A DNA stretch of 64,000 bases from Paraburkholderia edwinii. Its GTDB lineage: Bacteria > Pseudomonadota > Gammaproteobacteria > Burkholderiales > Burkholderiaceae. The position numbers and the translations under genes are program-made. Shown in pieces: positions 52,378 through 60,403 of the stretch. The notes under the pieces were generated by a model. The model saw only the letters and a list, made by a program, of their open reading frames with translations, did not search any database and was not told the origin of the DNA. Position 1 is the stretch's first letter. Each line of letters begins with the position of its first letter. The stretch is taken from assembly GCF_019428685.1 (NCBI RefSeq), contig NZ_CP080095.1, forward strand, positions 1,178,001 to 1,242,000. The letters run 5' to 3'.

Positions 52378-54372
52378 ATGCGCCTCGGAGTTTGCTACTA
52401 CCCCGAACACTGGCCTGAGTCGATGTGGGAAGACGACGCCCGCCGGATGAAATCGCTCGGCATCGAGCAGGTGCGGATCGCCGAGTTCGCGTGGAGCCGG
52501 ATGGAACCGGCGCCCGGCGAATACAACTGGGCATGGCTCGACCGCGCGGTCGACGTGCTCGGCAACGCGGGCCTGAAAGTGGTGATGTGCACGCCGACCG
52601 CGACGCCGCCGAAGTGGCTGATTGACCGCCATCCGGACATTCTGCCGGTCGGCGCCGATGGCCAGCCGCGCGGGTTCGGCTCGCGTCGTCATTACGATTT
52701 TTCGTCGCCGTCGTTTTTCGAAGCATCGCGAACGATTTGCACCGCGGTCGCCGAGCGATACGGCAAGCATCCGGCCGTCGCGTACTGGCAGACCGATAAC
52801 GAATACGGCTGCCACAACACCGTGGTCAGCTATTCGCCGGCGGCGGTCGCGCGTTTTCGCGAGTGGTTGAAGGCGCGCTACGGAACGGTCGATGCATTGA
52901 ACCGCGCGTGGGGAACCGTATTCTGGAGCATGGAATACCGCAGCTTCGACGAAATCGATGCGCCGGTCGGCACCGTCACCGAAGCGCATCCGTCGCACCG
53001 GCTCGACTACCGGCGATTCGCCTCGGATGAAGTCGCGCGCTACAACCGCATGCAGGTCGACATCATCCGCGCGCATTCGCCGGGCCGGCCCGTTGCGCAC
53101 AACTTCATGCAACTCTTTACCGAGTTCGATCACTACAAGGTCGCGGCCGATCTCGATGTCGCGACGTGGGACAGCTACCCGCTCGGCGCGCTCGAACAGC
53201 AATGGTTCGAACCGGAACTGAAAGCGAAATGGCTGCGCACGAGCCATCCGGATTTCGCGTCGTTCAATCACGACGTCTATCGCGGCATGTCGAAACTGCC
53301 GTTCTGGGTGATGGAGCAGCAGCCGGGGCCAGTCAACTGGGCGCCGTGGAATCCGGCGCCGCTAGCGGGCATGGTCCGGTTGTGGAGCTGGGAAGCGTTT
53401 GCGCACGGCGCGGGCTGCGTGTCGTACTTCAGATGGCGGCAGGCGCCGTTTGCGCAGGAGCAGATGCATGCAGGGCTCAACACGCCCGATAACCAGCTCG
53501 ATGTCGGCGGGCACGAAGCGGCGCGCGTCGCCGAAGAAATCCGCGCGGTCGCTGCGGCCCATGCCGATGCCGACGCTGCAGTGACCACAAAGGTCGCCCT
53601 CGTCTACGACTATGAAGCGAAGTGGCTGTTCGAGATTCATCCGCAAGGCGCCGATTTCGCCTATCCGCGCTTTGCGTTTGAGTATTACTCGGCGTTGCGC
53701 GCGCTCGGTTTCGATGTCGACGTAATCCCGGCGACCGCGCCGCTCGACGGCTATGCGCTGGTCGTCGTGCCGCCGCTGCCCGTGGTGCCCGACGACTTCG
53801 CCGCGCGCGTCGAAGCGAGCGGCACGCATGTCGTGTTCGGTCCGCGCAGCGGATCGAAGACGCGCGACTTGCAGATTCCCGCGCACTTGCCGCCCGGTCC
53901 GCTTGCCTCGTTGCTGCCGATGCGCGTGTGGCGCGTCGAATCGTTGCGGCCGAATGCGGGAGAACGCGTGAGCGTCGACGCGAAGACTGAAGGCGACGCA
54001 CGCCATTGGCGAGATCTGATCGACACCGGTAACAACACGGGTAACAACACAGCCGCCGACACGGCGCTCGAGATTCGCGCGCGCTTTGCCGACGGACATC
54101 CAGCATATGTCCGCCGCGGCGCCGCGCACTATTTCGCGAGCATTTTCGACGAGCGGCTGACCGAACAGCTATTCGCGCGCATTGCGTCCGAAGCGGGCCT
54201 CACGCCGCATGCGCTTGGCGACAGCTTGCGTGTGAGCCGCCGCGGCGCGCTGACCTACGTGTTCAACTACGGCGAGCGTGTGCACACGGTCGACAACGTC
54301 GATGCAGCCGACTTCGTGATCGGCGCGCGCGAGGTCGAACCGCAGGGCGTAGCCGCATACCGAACGCGTTAA
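52378..54372 (+). CDS. GH42 beta-galactosidase
   Basis: 664 residues. Begins MRLGVCYYPEHWPESMWEDDARRMKSLGI, the standard opening of family 42. The acid/base is Glu142 (YWQTDNEYGCHN) and the nucleophile Glu313 (FWVMEQQPGPVNW). A trimerisation/A4-like domain and a small C-terminal beta-domain follow. No signal peptide, so it acts in the cytoplasm on imported beta-galactosides, releasing galactose. AAGGAACGAAACG precedes ATG, only 11 bp after the ABC gene, so the two are one operon. A repeated NNTGNNT stretch around 548 is a linker expansion. A mutarotase for galactose lies 7 kb downstream. Confidence 0.94.
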   Translation: MRLGVCYYPEHWPESMWEDDARRMKSLGIEQVRIAEFAWSRMEPAPGEYNWAWLDRAVDVLGNAGLKVVMCTPTATPPKWLIDRHPDILPVGADGQPRGFGSRRHYDFSSPSFFEASRTICTAVAERYGKHPAVAYWQTDNEYGCHNTVVSYSPAAVARFREWLKARYGTVDALNRAWGTVFWSMEYRSFDEIDAPVGTVTEAHPSHRLDYRRFASDEVARYNRMQVDIIRAHSPGRPVAHNFMQLFTEFDHYKVAADLDVATWDSYPLGALEQQWFEPELKAKWLRTSHPDFASFNHDVYRGMSKLPFWVMEQQPGPVNWAPWNPAPLAGMVRLWSWEAFAHGAGCVSYFRWRQAPFAQEQMHAGLNTPDNQLDVGGHEAARVAEEIRAVAAAHADADAAVTTKVALVYDYEAKWLFEIHPQGADFAYPRFAFEYYSALRALGFDVDVIPATAPLDGYALVVVPPLPVVPDDFAARVEASGTHVVFGPRSGSKTRDLQIPAHLPPGPLASLLPMRVWRVESLRPNAGERVSVDAKTEGDARHWRDLIDTGNNTGNNTAADTALEIRARFADGHPAYVRRGAAHYFASIFDERLTEQLFARIASEAGLTPHALGDSLRVSRRGALTYVFNYGERVHTVDNVDAADFVIGAREVEPQGVAAYRTR

Positions 54373-54428
54373 AACACAGCGATCAACCAAACAGCAGTGC
54401 CACAGAAAGTAAAACCAAGGAGACAGGA

Positions 54429-55703
54429 ATGACCGTAAAAGCACTGAAGGCTCGCGGCACGCGCATCGCCGTTGCGCTCGCGCTTGCCGCCGCGGCGACG
54501 TCGGGTGTGTTGTCTTTCCCGGCTGCCGCGAACGCCGACACGATGACCATCAATATCGCGTTCAAGGGCGCGAACCAGCGAGCCGTCTGGCAGCAGGTCC
54601 TCGAGGAGTTCAAGAAGGCGCATCCGAATGTCGACGTGAAGGTGTCGTTTATCGATGAGGAAGCGTACAAGGTGCAACTGCCGGGCTGGCTGACCACGGT
54701 TGCGCCGGATATCGTGAACTGGCACAACGGCGAGCGCATGGCCTACTATGCGCGGCGCGGTCTGCTCGAAGACCTGAGCGGCGACTGGAAGAAAAATGGC
54801 TGGGACAGCATGTACGCGTCGACGAAGGAAGCGTCGACCGTCGAAGGCAAGCAGTACGCGGCGCCGACCGTCTATTACGCGTGGGGGATGTTCTACCGCA
54901 AGGACCTGTTCCAGAAGGCCGGTATCGCCAGCGAGCCGAAAACATGGGACCAGTTGCTCGACGCGTGCCGCAAGCTGAAAGCCGCCGGCATCACGCCGTT
55001 CGCGGTCGGCGGCCGCGATGCATGGACGCTTGCCGGCTGGTTCGATTACCTGGATCTGCGTATCAACGGCAATGCGTTTCACCAGAAGCTGATGGCCGGC
55101 GAAATTCCGTACACGGACCCGCGCGTCAAGAAGGTCTACACGACGTGGAAGCAGCTGCTCGACGATCACGACTTTATCGATAACTCGCTGTCCTACGATC
55201 TCGACGCCGCACAGCCGTTCCTGTTCCAGGGCAAGGCCGCGATGATGCTGATGGGCACGTTTATCACCGGCGGCTTTCCGGCGAACGTGAAGCCGCAGAT
55301 GGGCTTCTTCCAGTTCCCGATTATCGATGCGAAGGTGCCGACCGCCGAAGACGGTCCGGTCGAATCGCTGCATATTCCATCGCGCGCGAAGAACAAGGCC
55401 GACGCGCATACGTTCCTCGCCTTCGTCGAAACGCCGGAGATCGGTGCGCAGATCGCGAAGGGGCTCGGCTCGCTGTCGGCGAACAGCAAGTCGCCGGAGC
55501 CCGAGGATCCGATCTCGAAGATCGGCTTTCAGATTCTCGCGAATACGAAGGGCGGTATCGCGCAGTTCTACGATCGCGATATGACGAAGGAAATGGCCGA
55601 CGAAGGGATGAAGGGCATGCAGCAGTTCGTGTCCGATCCGACGAAGCTCGATTCGATTCTTGCGCAGCTCGAACAGGCGCGTAAGCGGATCTACAAGAAG
55701 TGA
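54429..55703 (+). CDS. Sugar ABC transporter substrate-binding protein
   Basis: 424 residues. Signal peptide of about 36 residues (basic start, Ala-rich core, ANA before DTMTINIAF). The mature protein is a type I extracellular binding protein of the cluster that takes up oligosaccharides: WQQVLEEFKKAHPNVDVKVSFIDEEAYKVQLPGWL, APDIVNWHNGERM, GITPFAVGGRDAWTLAGWFDYL and AAMMLMGTFITGGFP. It would deliver a sugar, plausibly a beta-galactoside, to a membrane permease. AAGGAGACAGG is the ribosome site, 56 bp after GH42. A GC-rich hairpin follows the stop, and the expected permease genes do not. Confidence 0.92.
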   Translation: MTVKALKARGTRIAVALALAAAATSGVLSFPAAANADTMTINIAFKGANQRAVWQQVLEEFKKAHPNVDVKVSFIDEEAYKVQLPGWLTTVAPDIVNWHNGERMAYYARRGLLEDLSGDWKKNGWDSMYASTKEASTVEGKQYAAPTVYYAWGMFYRKDLFQKAGIASEPKTWDQLLDACRKLKAAGITPFAVGGRDAWTLAGWFDYLDLRINGNAFHQKLMAGEIPYTDPRVKKVYTTWKQLLDDHDFIDNSLSYDLDAAQPFLFQGKAAMMLMGTFITGGFPANVKPQMGFFQFPIIDAKVPTAEDGPVESLHIPSRAKNKADAHTFLAFVETPEIGAQIAKGLGSLSANSKSPEPEDPISKIGFQILANTKGGIAQFYDRDMTKEMADEGMKGMQQFVSDPTKLDSILAQLEQARKRIYKK

Positions 55704-55713
55704 GGGCAGGACG

Positions 55714-55740
55714 GGCAGCGCGTAGGCAGGCCGCGCTGCC
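55714..55740. other. Hairpin after the binding-protein gene
   Basis: GGCAGCGCG (55714-55722) pairs with CGCGCTGCC (55732-55740) around a 9-nt loop, 10 bp after the stop. No T-run follows. In many sugar ABC operons such a hairpin protects the abundant binding-protein mRNA end from decay before the permease genes. Confidence 0.5.
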
Positions 55741-55838
55741 GGCAAGGAACTGATCGACCGCGGCGGATGACACTACCTTATTGAGAGAGAGGCGACGCAG
55801 GTTCGCGTAAATTCGGCCCCTTTAATGGGAGTCGTTTC

Positions 55839-56213
55839 GTGAACCTGTGTTTTCTGATTCTGGCAGTGCCTGTCTGTGTATGTGTCGGTCTTTACGCCCG
55901 CAACAAGGGAAGACGTTTCTGGCAGTGGGCCATACTTTCAGCCATCGTGACGCCGCTTGTCACATGGCTGATCCTGCTTTTCATGAAGGATTTGCGGACG
56001 CCCGAACAGCGCGCAATACCGGTGAGCGTCAGCAACTGGCTTTTGCTGATCGCCGGCGTGTTATGTGCGGGCGGCGCGCTGTACCTTGCCAGCCCGACCG
56101 GTATCGGCGCGTCGTGGGATTTCTCCATGAACTTCAAGGTGAAAACGCCAGACGACAGCGTCAGCGACGATAAAGACAGCGACGACAAAGACAGCAAGCG
56201 GTCCGGTCATTAG
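55839..56213 (+). CDS. Small membrane protein with acidic tail
   Basis: 124 residues starting at GTG 55839, supported by AATGGGAG. Three hydrophobic stretches: about 4-20, 30-50 (FWQWAILSAIVTPLVTWLILLFM) and 67-86. They are followed by a hydrophilic tail with a repeated D-D-K-D-S pattern ending KRSGH. The first stretch followed by ARNKGRRFWQWAILSAIVTPL recalls small phage-like or envelope proteins of unknown function. No relation to the ABC operon is visible and it does not look like a permease. Confidence 0.68.
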   Translation: MNLCFLILAVPVCVCVGLYARNKGRRFWQWAILSAIVTPLVTWLILLFMKDLRTPEQRAIPVSVSNWLLLIAGVLCAGGALYLASPTGIGASWDFSMNFKVKTPDDSVSDDKDSDDKDSKRSGH

Positions 56214-56312
56214 CCGCACGGCCATCGCGGCCGGTCCGATCGTTGCCGCCACTGTCTGCCAATCGAGCGGCTATCGAGCGGTGCACAACGTGCGCCGGCG
56301 AGCACAAACGCT

Positions 56313-56642
56313 TCACTCCATTTTTTGCCCGGAAGGCGGCGGCGTCACGTTGTTGCGCCAGCCTGCAAGCGGCGCGCCATAGCCGCCCGCTTCCGCATTG
56401 TTCGGCAGGCCATTGGCAAGCTGCGCGCGCGGGTCGGTCGGGTTCAGATCGAGTTCACCGGCCTGGCGATTGCCATGCGTCGGATACTCGCTGCCAAGCG
56501 GTGCGTTCGGCATCAGTTTCGTGCTGTTTTGCGGCGCATGGACGTCGTCGTAGACGGACAGTCCTTGCGCATTCGCGATGCCGGCAGCGCCCGCTAAAGC
56601 AAGCGCGGCGGCGAGATGCAGCGTAGCAGTGAACTTGTGCAC
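56313..56642 (-). CDS. Small secreted protein of unknown function
   Basis: 109 residues starting at GTG 56642, chosen because AGGAG lies a few bases upstream and a signal peptide begins right there (FTATLHLAAALALAGAAGIANA). The mature part is polar and Pro/Asn-rich with no membrane segment (LSVYDDVHAPQNSTKLMPNAPLG, ELDLNPTDPRAQLANGLPNN, GGYGAPLAGWRNNVTPPPSG). It looks like an extended periplasmic or surface peptide; family not recognised. A longer frame up to 56744 lacks a ribosome site. Confidence 0.68.
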   Translation of the reverse strand: MHKFTATLHLAAALALAGAAGIANAQGLSVYDDVHAPQNSTKLMPNAPLGSEYPTHGNRQAGELDLNPTDPRAQLANGLPNNAEAGGYGAPLAGWRNNVTPPPSGQKME

Positions 56643-56956
56643 GATCAGCTCCTCATCAGATGAAAACCAGTGCGCGCCACATCGGATGCGCGGCGCGCAC
56701 GTCGTTCTACTATTGGCGATCGAGACAAGGAGTGCAATGCGCATGATGCAGTTTTGAGTTTTGTCGGGCGATTGCAGGGGCTTTGTCGGGCCGCCTTGTC
56801 GAGTGCCTTGTCGGGTATTACCGGGCTGTGCGCTTTTTTATTGCAATGGCGCGCTTTTTACCGGCCCCTACGCGCGGCTGCGATAACGGTATAGTGCGCA
56901 ACATCGTCAACCGACCCTCGGTTTCCATTCGACATTCGATATTCGACGGCGAATTC
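56643..56956. other. Intergenic region before the HD-GYP/LuxR gene
   Basis: 314 bp with no convincing gene. TTGTCGG occurs four times between 56760 and 56818. GATAACGGTATAGTGCGCAA near 56880-56900 could contain a -10 box (GGTATAGTG) for the downstream gene. Confidence 0.45.
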
Positions 56957-58489
56957 ATGAACGCATCGTCAACGGCGCCAGACCCGGGCGCCGCACTGCG
57001 CGTCTTCGACGCGGTCAAGGCGCTCGCCTTTATCGGCGACCTCAGCATGGGACAGCCCACCGATCACTCGCTGCGCACGGCGTGGCTCGCCGCGCAATTC
57101 GCGCGCGCGGCCGGCGCCGACGACGCCACGCGCTGCGCGGTGATCGAAGCGTCGCTGTTGCGCTGGTCCGGCTGTACCGCGAACGCATCCGGTTTTGCCG
57201 ACGTGCTCGGCGACGACGTCGGCGGTCGCGTGGCGATGCTCGAAAACCGGCCCGACTGGGCTCAGCCGCTCGCCGCGCAAGGCGGCGTGAGCGCCGCGTT
57301 GACGCCGCTTGCGCAGATTCATTGCGAAGTGTCCGGCGAAGTCGCGCGCATGCTGGGTCTCGCCGACGGTACACAAGCCGCGTTGCGGCATATCTTCGAA
57401 GCGTGGGATGGCGGCGGTCTGCCCGACAAGCTTGCGGGCGAAGCGGTGCCGGTTGCCGTGTACCTCATCGCGCTGGCCGGCGACCTCGAAATCTTCGCGC
57501 GCGTCTATGGCGTCGAACAGGCGCTGCAGTTGATCGCGCAGCGCGCGAACGCGCGCTATCCGGCCGCGCTTGCGGCACTCGCCGATGCGCATGGCCAGCG
57601 ATGGCTCGATGAACTCGCGGCGCTCGACGCACTCGATCCCACGCAAGTCGACGACGCGTTGGCGACGCCGCATATGTCCGATACGACGTCGGCCGAACTG
57701 ATCGCCGACGTCATCGATCTGAAGCTGCCCTGGATGACCGGCTATTCGCGCGCCGTTGCGCAGACGGCTGCCCACTGCTGCGCACAGCTGATCGCCGATC
57801 CGCTGGTTCAGCAGCGCGTCTATCGCGCGGGTCTGTTGCATGGCATCGGCCGCGCGGCGGTGCCGAACGCGCTGTGGGATACGCCGGGGCGCTTGCCGGC
57901 GTCCGCGTGGGAGCGCGTGCGCCTCGTGCCGTACTGGACCGCGCGCGCGGGCCGGCAGACCGGCGCGCTTGCCGATGCGGCCGAACTCGCGTCGTATGCG
58001 TACGAGCGCGGCGATGGCTCCGGTTATTTTCGCGGCGTTGCGCGCGATGCGGTGCCGCTCGAAGCGCGTGTGCTCGCGGCGTCGGTAGCGTGGGTTGCGC
58101 TGCGCGCGGCGCGGCCGTGGCGCGCCGCGTTCGGCGTCGAGGAAGCATCGCAACTGTTGCGCGACGAAGCGGCGAGCGGGCGCTACGATCCCGAGGTGGT
58201 CGAGACGCTGCTTGCGTGCGTGTGCGGACCGGACGCGCCGCGCGTGGCGGCACCGGGTGTGACACAGCGCCGGCTAGCATCATCAGCCTCTGCAGCAGCG
58301 CGCCTGTCCGCGCGTGAGACCGATGTGCTGCGTTCGATCAGCCGCGGCGCAAGCAACAAGGAAGTGGCGCGCGAACTCGATCTGAGCCCGAGCACCGTGC
58401 GCACGCACGTCGAAAGCGTGTTTCGCAAGCTCGAGTGCTCGACGCGCGCGGCCGCTACGCTGAAGGCGTCGGCGCTGGGACTGTTGTAG
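56957..58489 (+). CDS. Two degenerate HD-GYP-like domains fused to a LuxR helix-turn-helix
   Basis: 510 residues. The first half (about 15-200) and second half (about 240-420) each resemble HD-GYP phosphohydrolases: FEAWDGGGLPDKLAGEAVPVAVYLIALAGDLEIF, and AGLLHGIGRAAVPNALWDTPGRL followed by YERGDGSGYFRGVARDAVPLEARVLAASVAWVAL. The metal-binding pairs are altered: the expected HD is W-S in the first (LLRWSG) and H-G in the second, so c-di-GMP hydrolysis is doubtful. The C-terminus (about 440-510) is a LuxR-type helix-turn-helix, RLSARETDVLRSISRGASNKEVARELDLSPSTVRTHVESVFRKL. Hence a DNA-binding regulator that may sense a nucleotide. The ATG at 56957 lacks a strong ribosome site. It overlaps the convergent TetR gene by 35 bp. 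Confidence 0.85.
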   Translation: MNASSTAPDPGAALRVFDAVKALAFIGDLSMGQPTDHSLRTAWLAAQFARAAGADDATRCAVIEASLLRWSGCTANASGFADVLGDDVGGRVAMLENRPDWAQPLAAQGGVSAALTPLAQIHCEVSGEVARMLGLADGTQAALRHIFEAWDGGGLPDKLAGEAVPVAVYLIALAGDLEIFARVYGVEQALQLIAQRANARYPAALAALADAHGQRWLDELAALDALDPTQVDDALATPHMSDTTSAELIADVIDLKLPWMTGYSRAVAQTAAHCCAQLIADPLVQQRVYRAGLLHGIGRAAVPNALWDTPGRLPASAWERVRLVPYWTARAGRQTGALADAAELASYAYERGDGSGYFRGVARDAVPLEARVLAASVAWVALRAARPWRAAFGVEEASQLLRDEAASGRYDPEVVETLLACVCGPDAPRVAAPGVTQRRLASSASAAARLSARETDVLRSISRGASNKEVARELDLSPSTVRTHVESVFRKLECSTRAAATLKASALGLL

Positions 58490-59108
58490 GCTCGTCTGCC
58501 GTATCCGCTTGCGTCTCGCCGCACGGGTGCGCCGCGATCGCATTGATCGAATGCCGGACCGCATGCAGAATTTCGTCGGCGAGGTCGGGCCGCGCCTTCA
58601 TCACCGCGCGCGAAGCGGAAACCGCGCCGATCATCGCGACGGTCATCGTCACCGCATGCTCGCGCCGCGTCGTATCGGCCTGCTGATCGCCGAGCTTTGA
58701 CGCGAACACGCTGACCATCTGCTCGAAGCCTTCGGCAAACCGCTCGCCGACCGATACGTCCTGGCGTCCGATCTCGCTGACCGAGGCGGCCATCGCGCAG
58801 CCATCCGCGATGTCGTTGCGCTTTTCCTCCGACAGATAACCGTCGAGCAGTTCGCCGAGTTCGGGTAAGCGCCCGTTGCGCGGCGCGGTCAGACGCCGAT
58901 GACCGAGCTCGAGGCCGAACGCGAGCGCCTCGGCGGCGAGCGCGTCCTTCGATGGGAAATGCGCGTAGAGCGCGCCGTGCGTGAGCCCGGCGGCCTTGCC
59001 GATTTCGGCGACGCCGACGCCGTCGATGCCGCGCTCACGCATCAGGCGCGCGGCCGTTTCGATAAGCTTGGCGCGGTTCTGCGCCGCCTGCTCCTTGCTG
59101 ACTTTCAT
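58455..59108 (-). CDS. TetR-family transcriptional regulator
   Basis: 217 residues. Helix-turn-helix MRERGIDGVGVAEIGKAAGLTHGALYAHFPSKDALAAEAL (23-63), typical of the TetR family; the ligand domain covers about 75-200 (NDIADGCAMAASVSEIGRQDVSV, the class of repressors near SDR enzymes). An Ala/Thr/Pro-rich tail ends it. ATG 59108 has GGGAG upstream. The 24-bp palindrome 71 bp upstream is very likely its operator. It is divergent from the SDR gene, which it probably controls. Overlaps the HD-GYP/LuxR gene at its 3' end. Confidence 0.92.
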   Translation of the reverse strand: MKVSKEQAAQNRAKLIETAARLMRERGIDGVGVAEIGKAAGLTHGALYAHFPSKDALAAEALAFGLELGHRRLTAPRNGRLPELGELLDGYLSEEKRNDIADGCAMAASVSEIGRQDVSVGERFAEGFEQMVSVFASKLGDQQADTTRREHAVTMTVAMIGAVSASRAVMKARPDLADEILHAVRHSINAIAAHPCGETQADTADEPTTVPAPTPSA

Positions 59109-59178
59109 GGACGAACTCCCAACCTGCCTCGATCCGGCGCACGCTTCAGGCAACCGGACCGGGTGACGACGAGCATAT

Positions 59179-59202
59179 TTATAATTGCATATGCAATTAT
59201 AA
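59179..59202. promoter_or_regulatory. Perfect 24-bp palindrome, presumed TetR operator
   Basis: The half-site TTATAATTGCAT (59179-59190) is followed directly by its exact complement (59191-59202). It is far more AT-rich than the surroundings and lies 71 bp before the TetR start, the usual place for autoregulation. Confidence 0.88.
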
Positions 59203-59473
59203 GGCTTCTGATCCCCGCAAGTCTCAACAATTCCCTTGCACCGGCGCGGGGCCGTCCGCGGCGAGGTGATCGTCAATTTACTGTCGATTCTTTCGACTGC
59301 GACGACACCGATGACGGCCACGTATAAGCGGGCGAAGGTAGCCCCATCGTTACCGGTCCTCATCGATGTTCTGAGGCGAAGCGGGTGCGTTCGCATAGCC
59401 ACCTGGCATATTTCTTTCATTTCCCTTTTGTCTTTGCCAGCCGAACACAGTGTTCTTTCAGGGTCGTTTGATC

Positions 59474-59526
59474 TTATTCATTGCGGTCAGTATCATTACA
59501 GTTATGATTGCGGTTGCAATGAATAA
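59474..59526. promoter_or_regulatory. Inverted repeat around the presumed SDR promoter
   Basis: TTATTCATTGC (59474-59484) and GCAATGAATAA (59516-59526) are exact complements separated by 31 bp. Between them ATCAT (59493-59497) and ATGAT (59504-59508) form an inner pair, and TATGAT at 59503-59508 would serve as a -10 box. The ATTGC core is shared with the TetR palindrome. Confidence 0.6.
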
Positions 59527-59576
59527 CGCCGAATCAGTCGATTCAGCGCAAATGAACGGTTCCCAAGGAGAACACC

Positions 59577-60356
59577 ATGCGTTTCCAGAACAAAACGGCC
59601 CTCGTGACGGGCGGCAACAGCGGTATCGGCTTCGCGACGGCAAAGATGCTGATCGAGCAGGGCGCGCGCGTCGCGATCACCGGCCGCGACGCGAAGAAGC
59701 TCGATCAGGCGCTGACTGAGCTTGGCCCGAACGCGATCGGCATCGACGCCGACCTGAACGACGCCGACGCGCTCGAGCGTGTCGTCCAGAAGGTGAAGAA
59801 TGAATTCGGTTCGCTCGACGTGGTGTTCGCGAATGCGGGCGTGAGCGGCGCGACGCCGCTCGGCCAGACGACCGCCGCCGCTTTCGAGGCAATCACGCGC
59901 ACCAATCTGACTTCCGTGTTTCTGACCGTGCAAGCCGCGCTTCCGCTGATGCAAGAGGGCGGCGCGATCGTGCTCAACGGCTCGGTGATGCGCAGCGAAG
60001 GCATCGCCGGCTCGGCCGCTTACTCGGCGTCGAAGGCGGGTGTGACGGGGATGGCGAAGGTTTTCGCAGCGGAACTGGCGCCGCGAGGGATTCGCGTGAA
60101 TACGGTGATTCCGGGCCCGACGCGCACGCCGATCTGGACGCGCAACTCGCGCGCCGGTCAGACGCTCGACGATACGGAAAAGGCGATCGCGCCGCGCATT
60201 CCGATCGGCCGCCTCGCTGACCCCGAAGAAACGGCGCGCGCAGTGCTGTTCCTCGCATCCGACGACGCGGTGGGTATTACGGCGACGGAAATCGTTGTCG
60301 ATGGCGGACTGACGGGCGCACCGAGCGGCGCACCGGTGTTCCGCGCGCCGCATTGA
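59577..60356 (+). CDS. Short-chain dehydrogenase/reductase
   Basis: 259 residues, a classical SDR. NAD(P)-binding TGGNSGIG (11-18), NAG motif FANAGVS, catalytic Ser136, Tyr149 and Lys153 (YSASK), and the C-terminal DPEETARAVLFLASDDAVGITATEIVVDGGL. The Arg37 after the second strand (TGRDAKK) suggests NADP preference. Oxidoreductase in the cytoplasm; substrate unknown. AAGGAG precedes ATG 59577. It is probably repressed by the divergent TetR protein, a common layout for detoxifying SDRs. Confidence 0.93.
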   Translation: MRFQNKTALVTGGNSGIGFATAKMLIEQGARVAITGRDAKKLDQALTELGPNAIGIDADLNDADALERVVQKVKNEFGSLDVVFANAGVSGATPLGQTTAAAFEAITRTNLTSVFLTVQAALPLMQEGGAIVLNGSVMRSEGIAGSAAYSASKAGVTGMAKVFAAELAPRGIRVNTVIPGPTRTPIWTRNSRAGQTLDDTEKAIAPRIPIGRLADPEETARAVLFLASDDAVGITATEIVVDGGLTGAPSGAPVFRAPH

Positions 60357-60403
60357 ACGGCGCCGAATGTCGACGGGCGGCGCCTGAACTGCGCTAAACC
60401 GCG

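Larger units (their letters stand above)
59109..59576. other. Divergent regulatory region between TetR and SDR genes
   Basis: 468 bp. It holds a perfect 24-bp palindrome near the TetR gene and a second, looser inverted repeat near the SDR gene (both listed). No gene: a plus-strand frame at 59450 looks hydrophobic at first only because this DNA is AT-rich. Confidence 0.7.

Noticed and set aside
59450..59719. A plus-strand frame with a hydrophobic start before the SDR gene
   Set aside because: The hydrophobic stretch comes from the AT-rich promoter DNA; no ribosome site, and the frame continues out of phase into the SDR gene.
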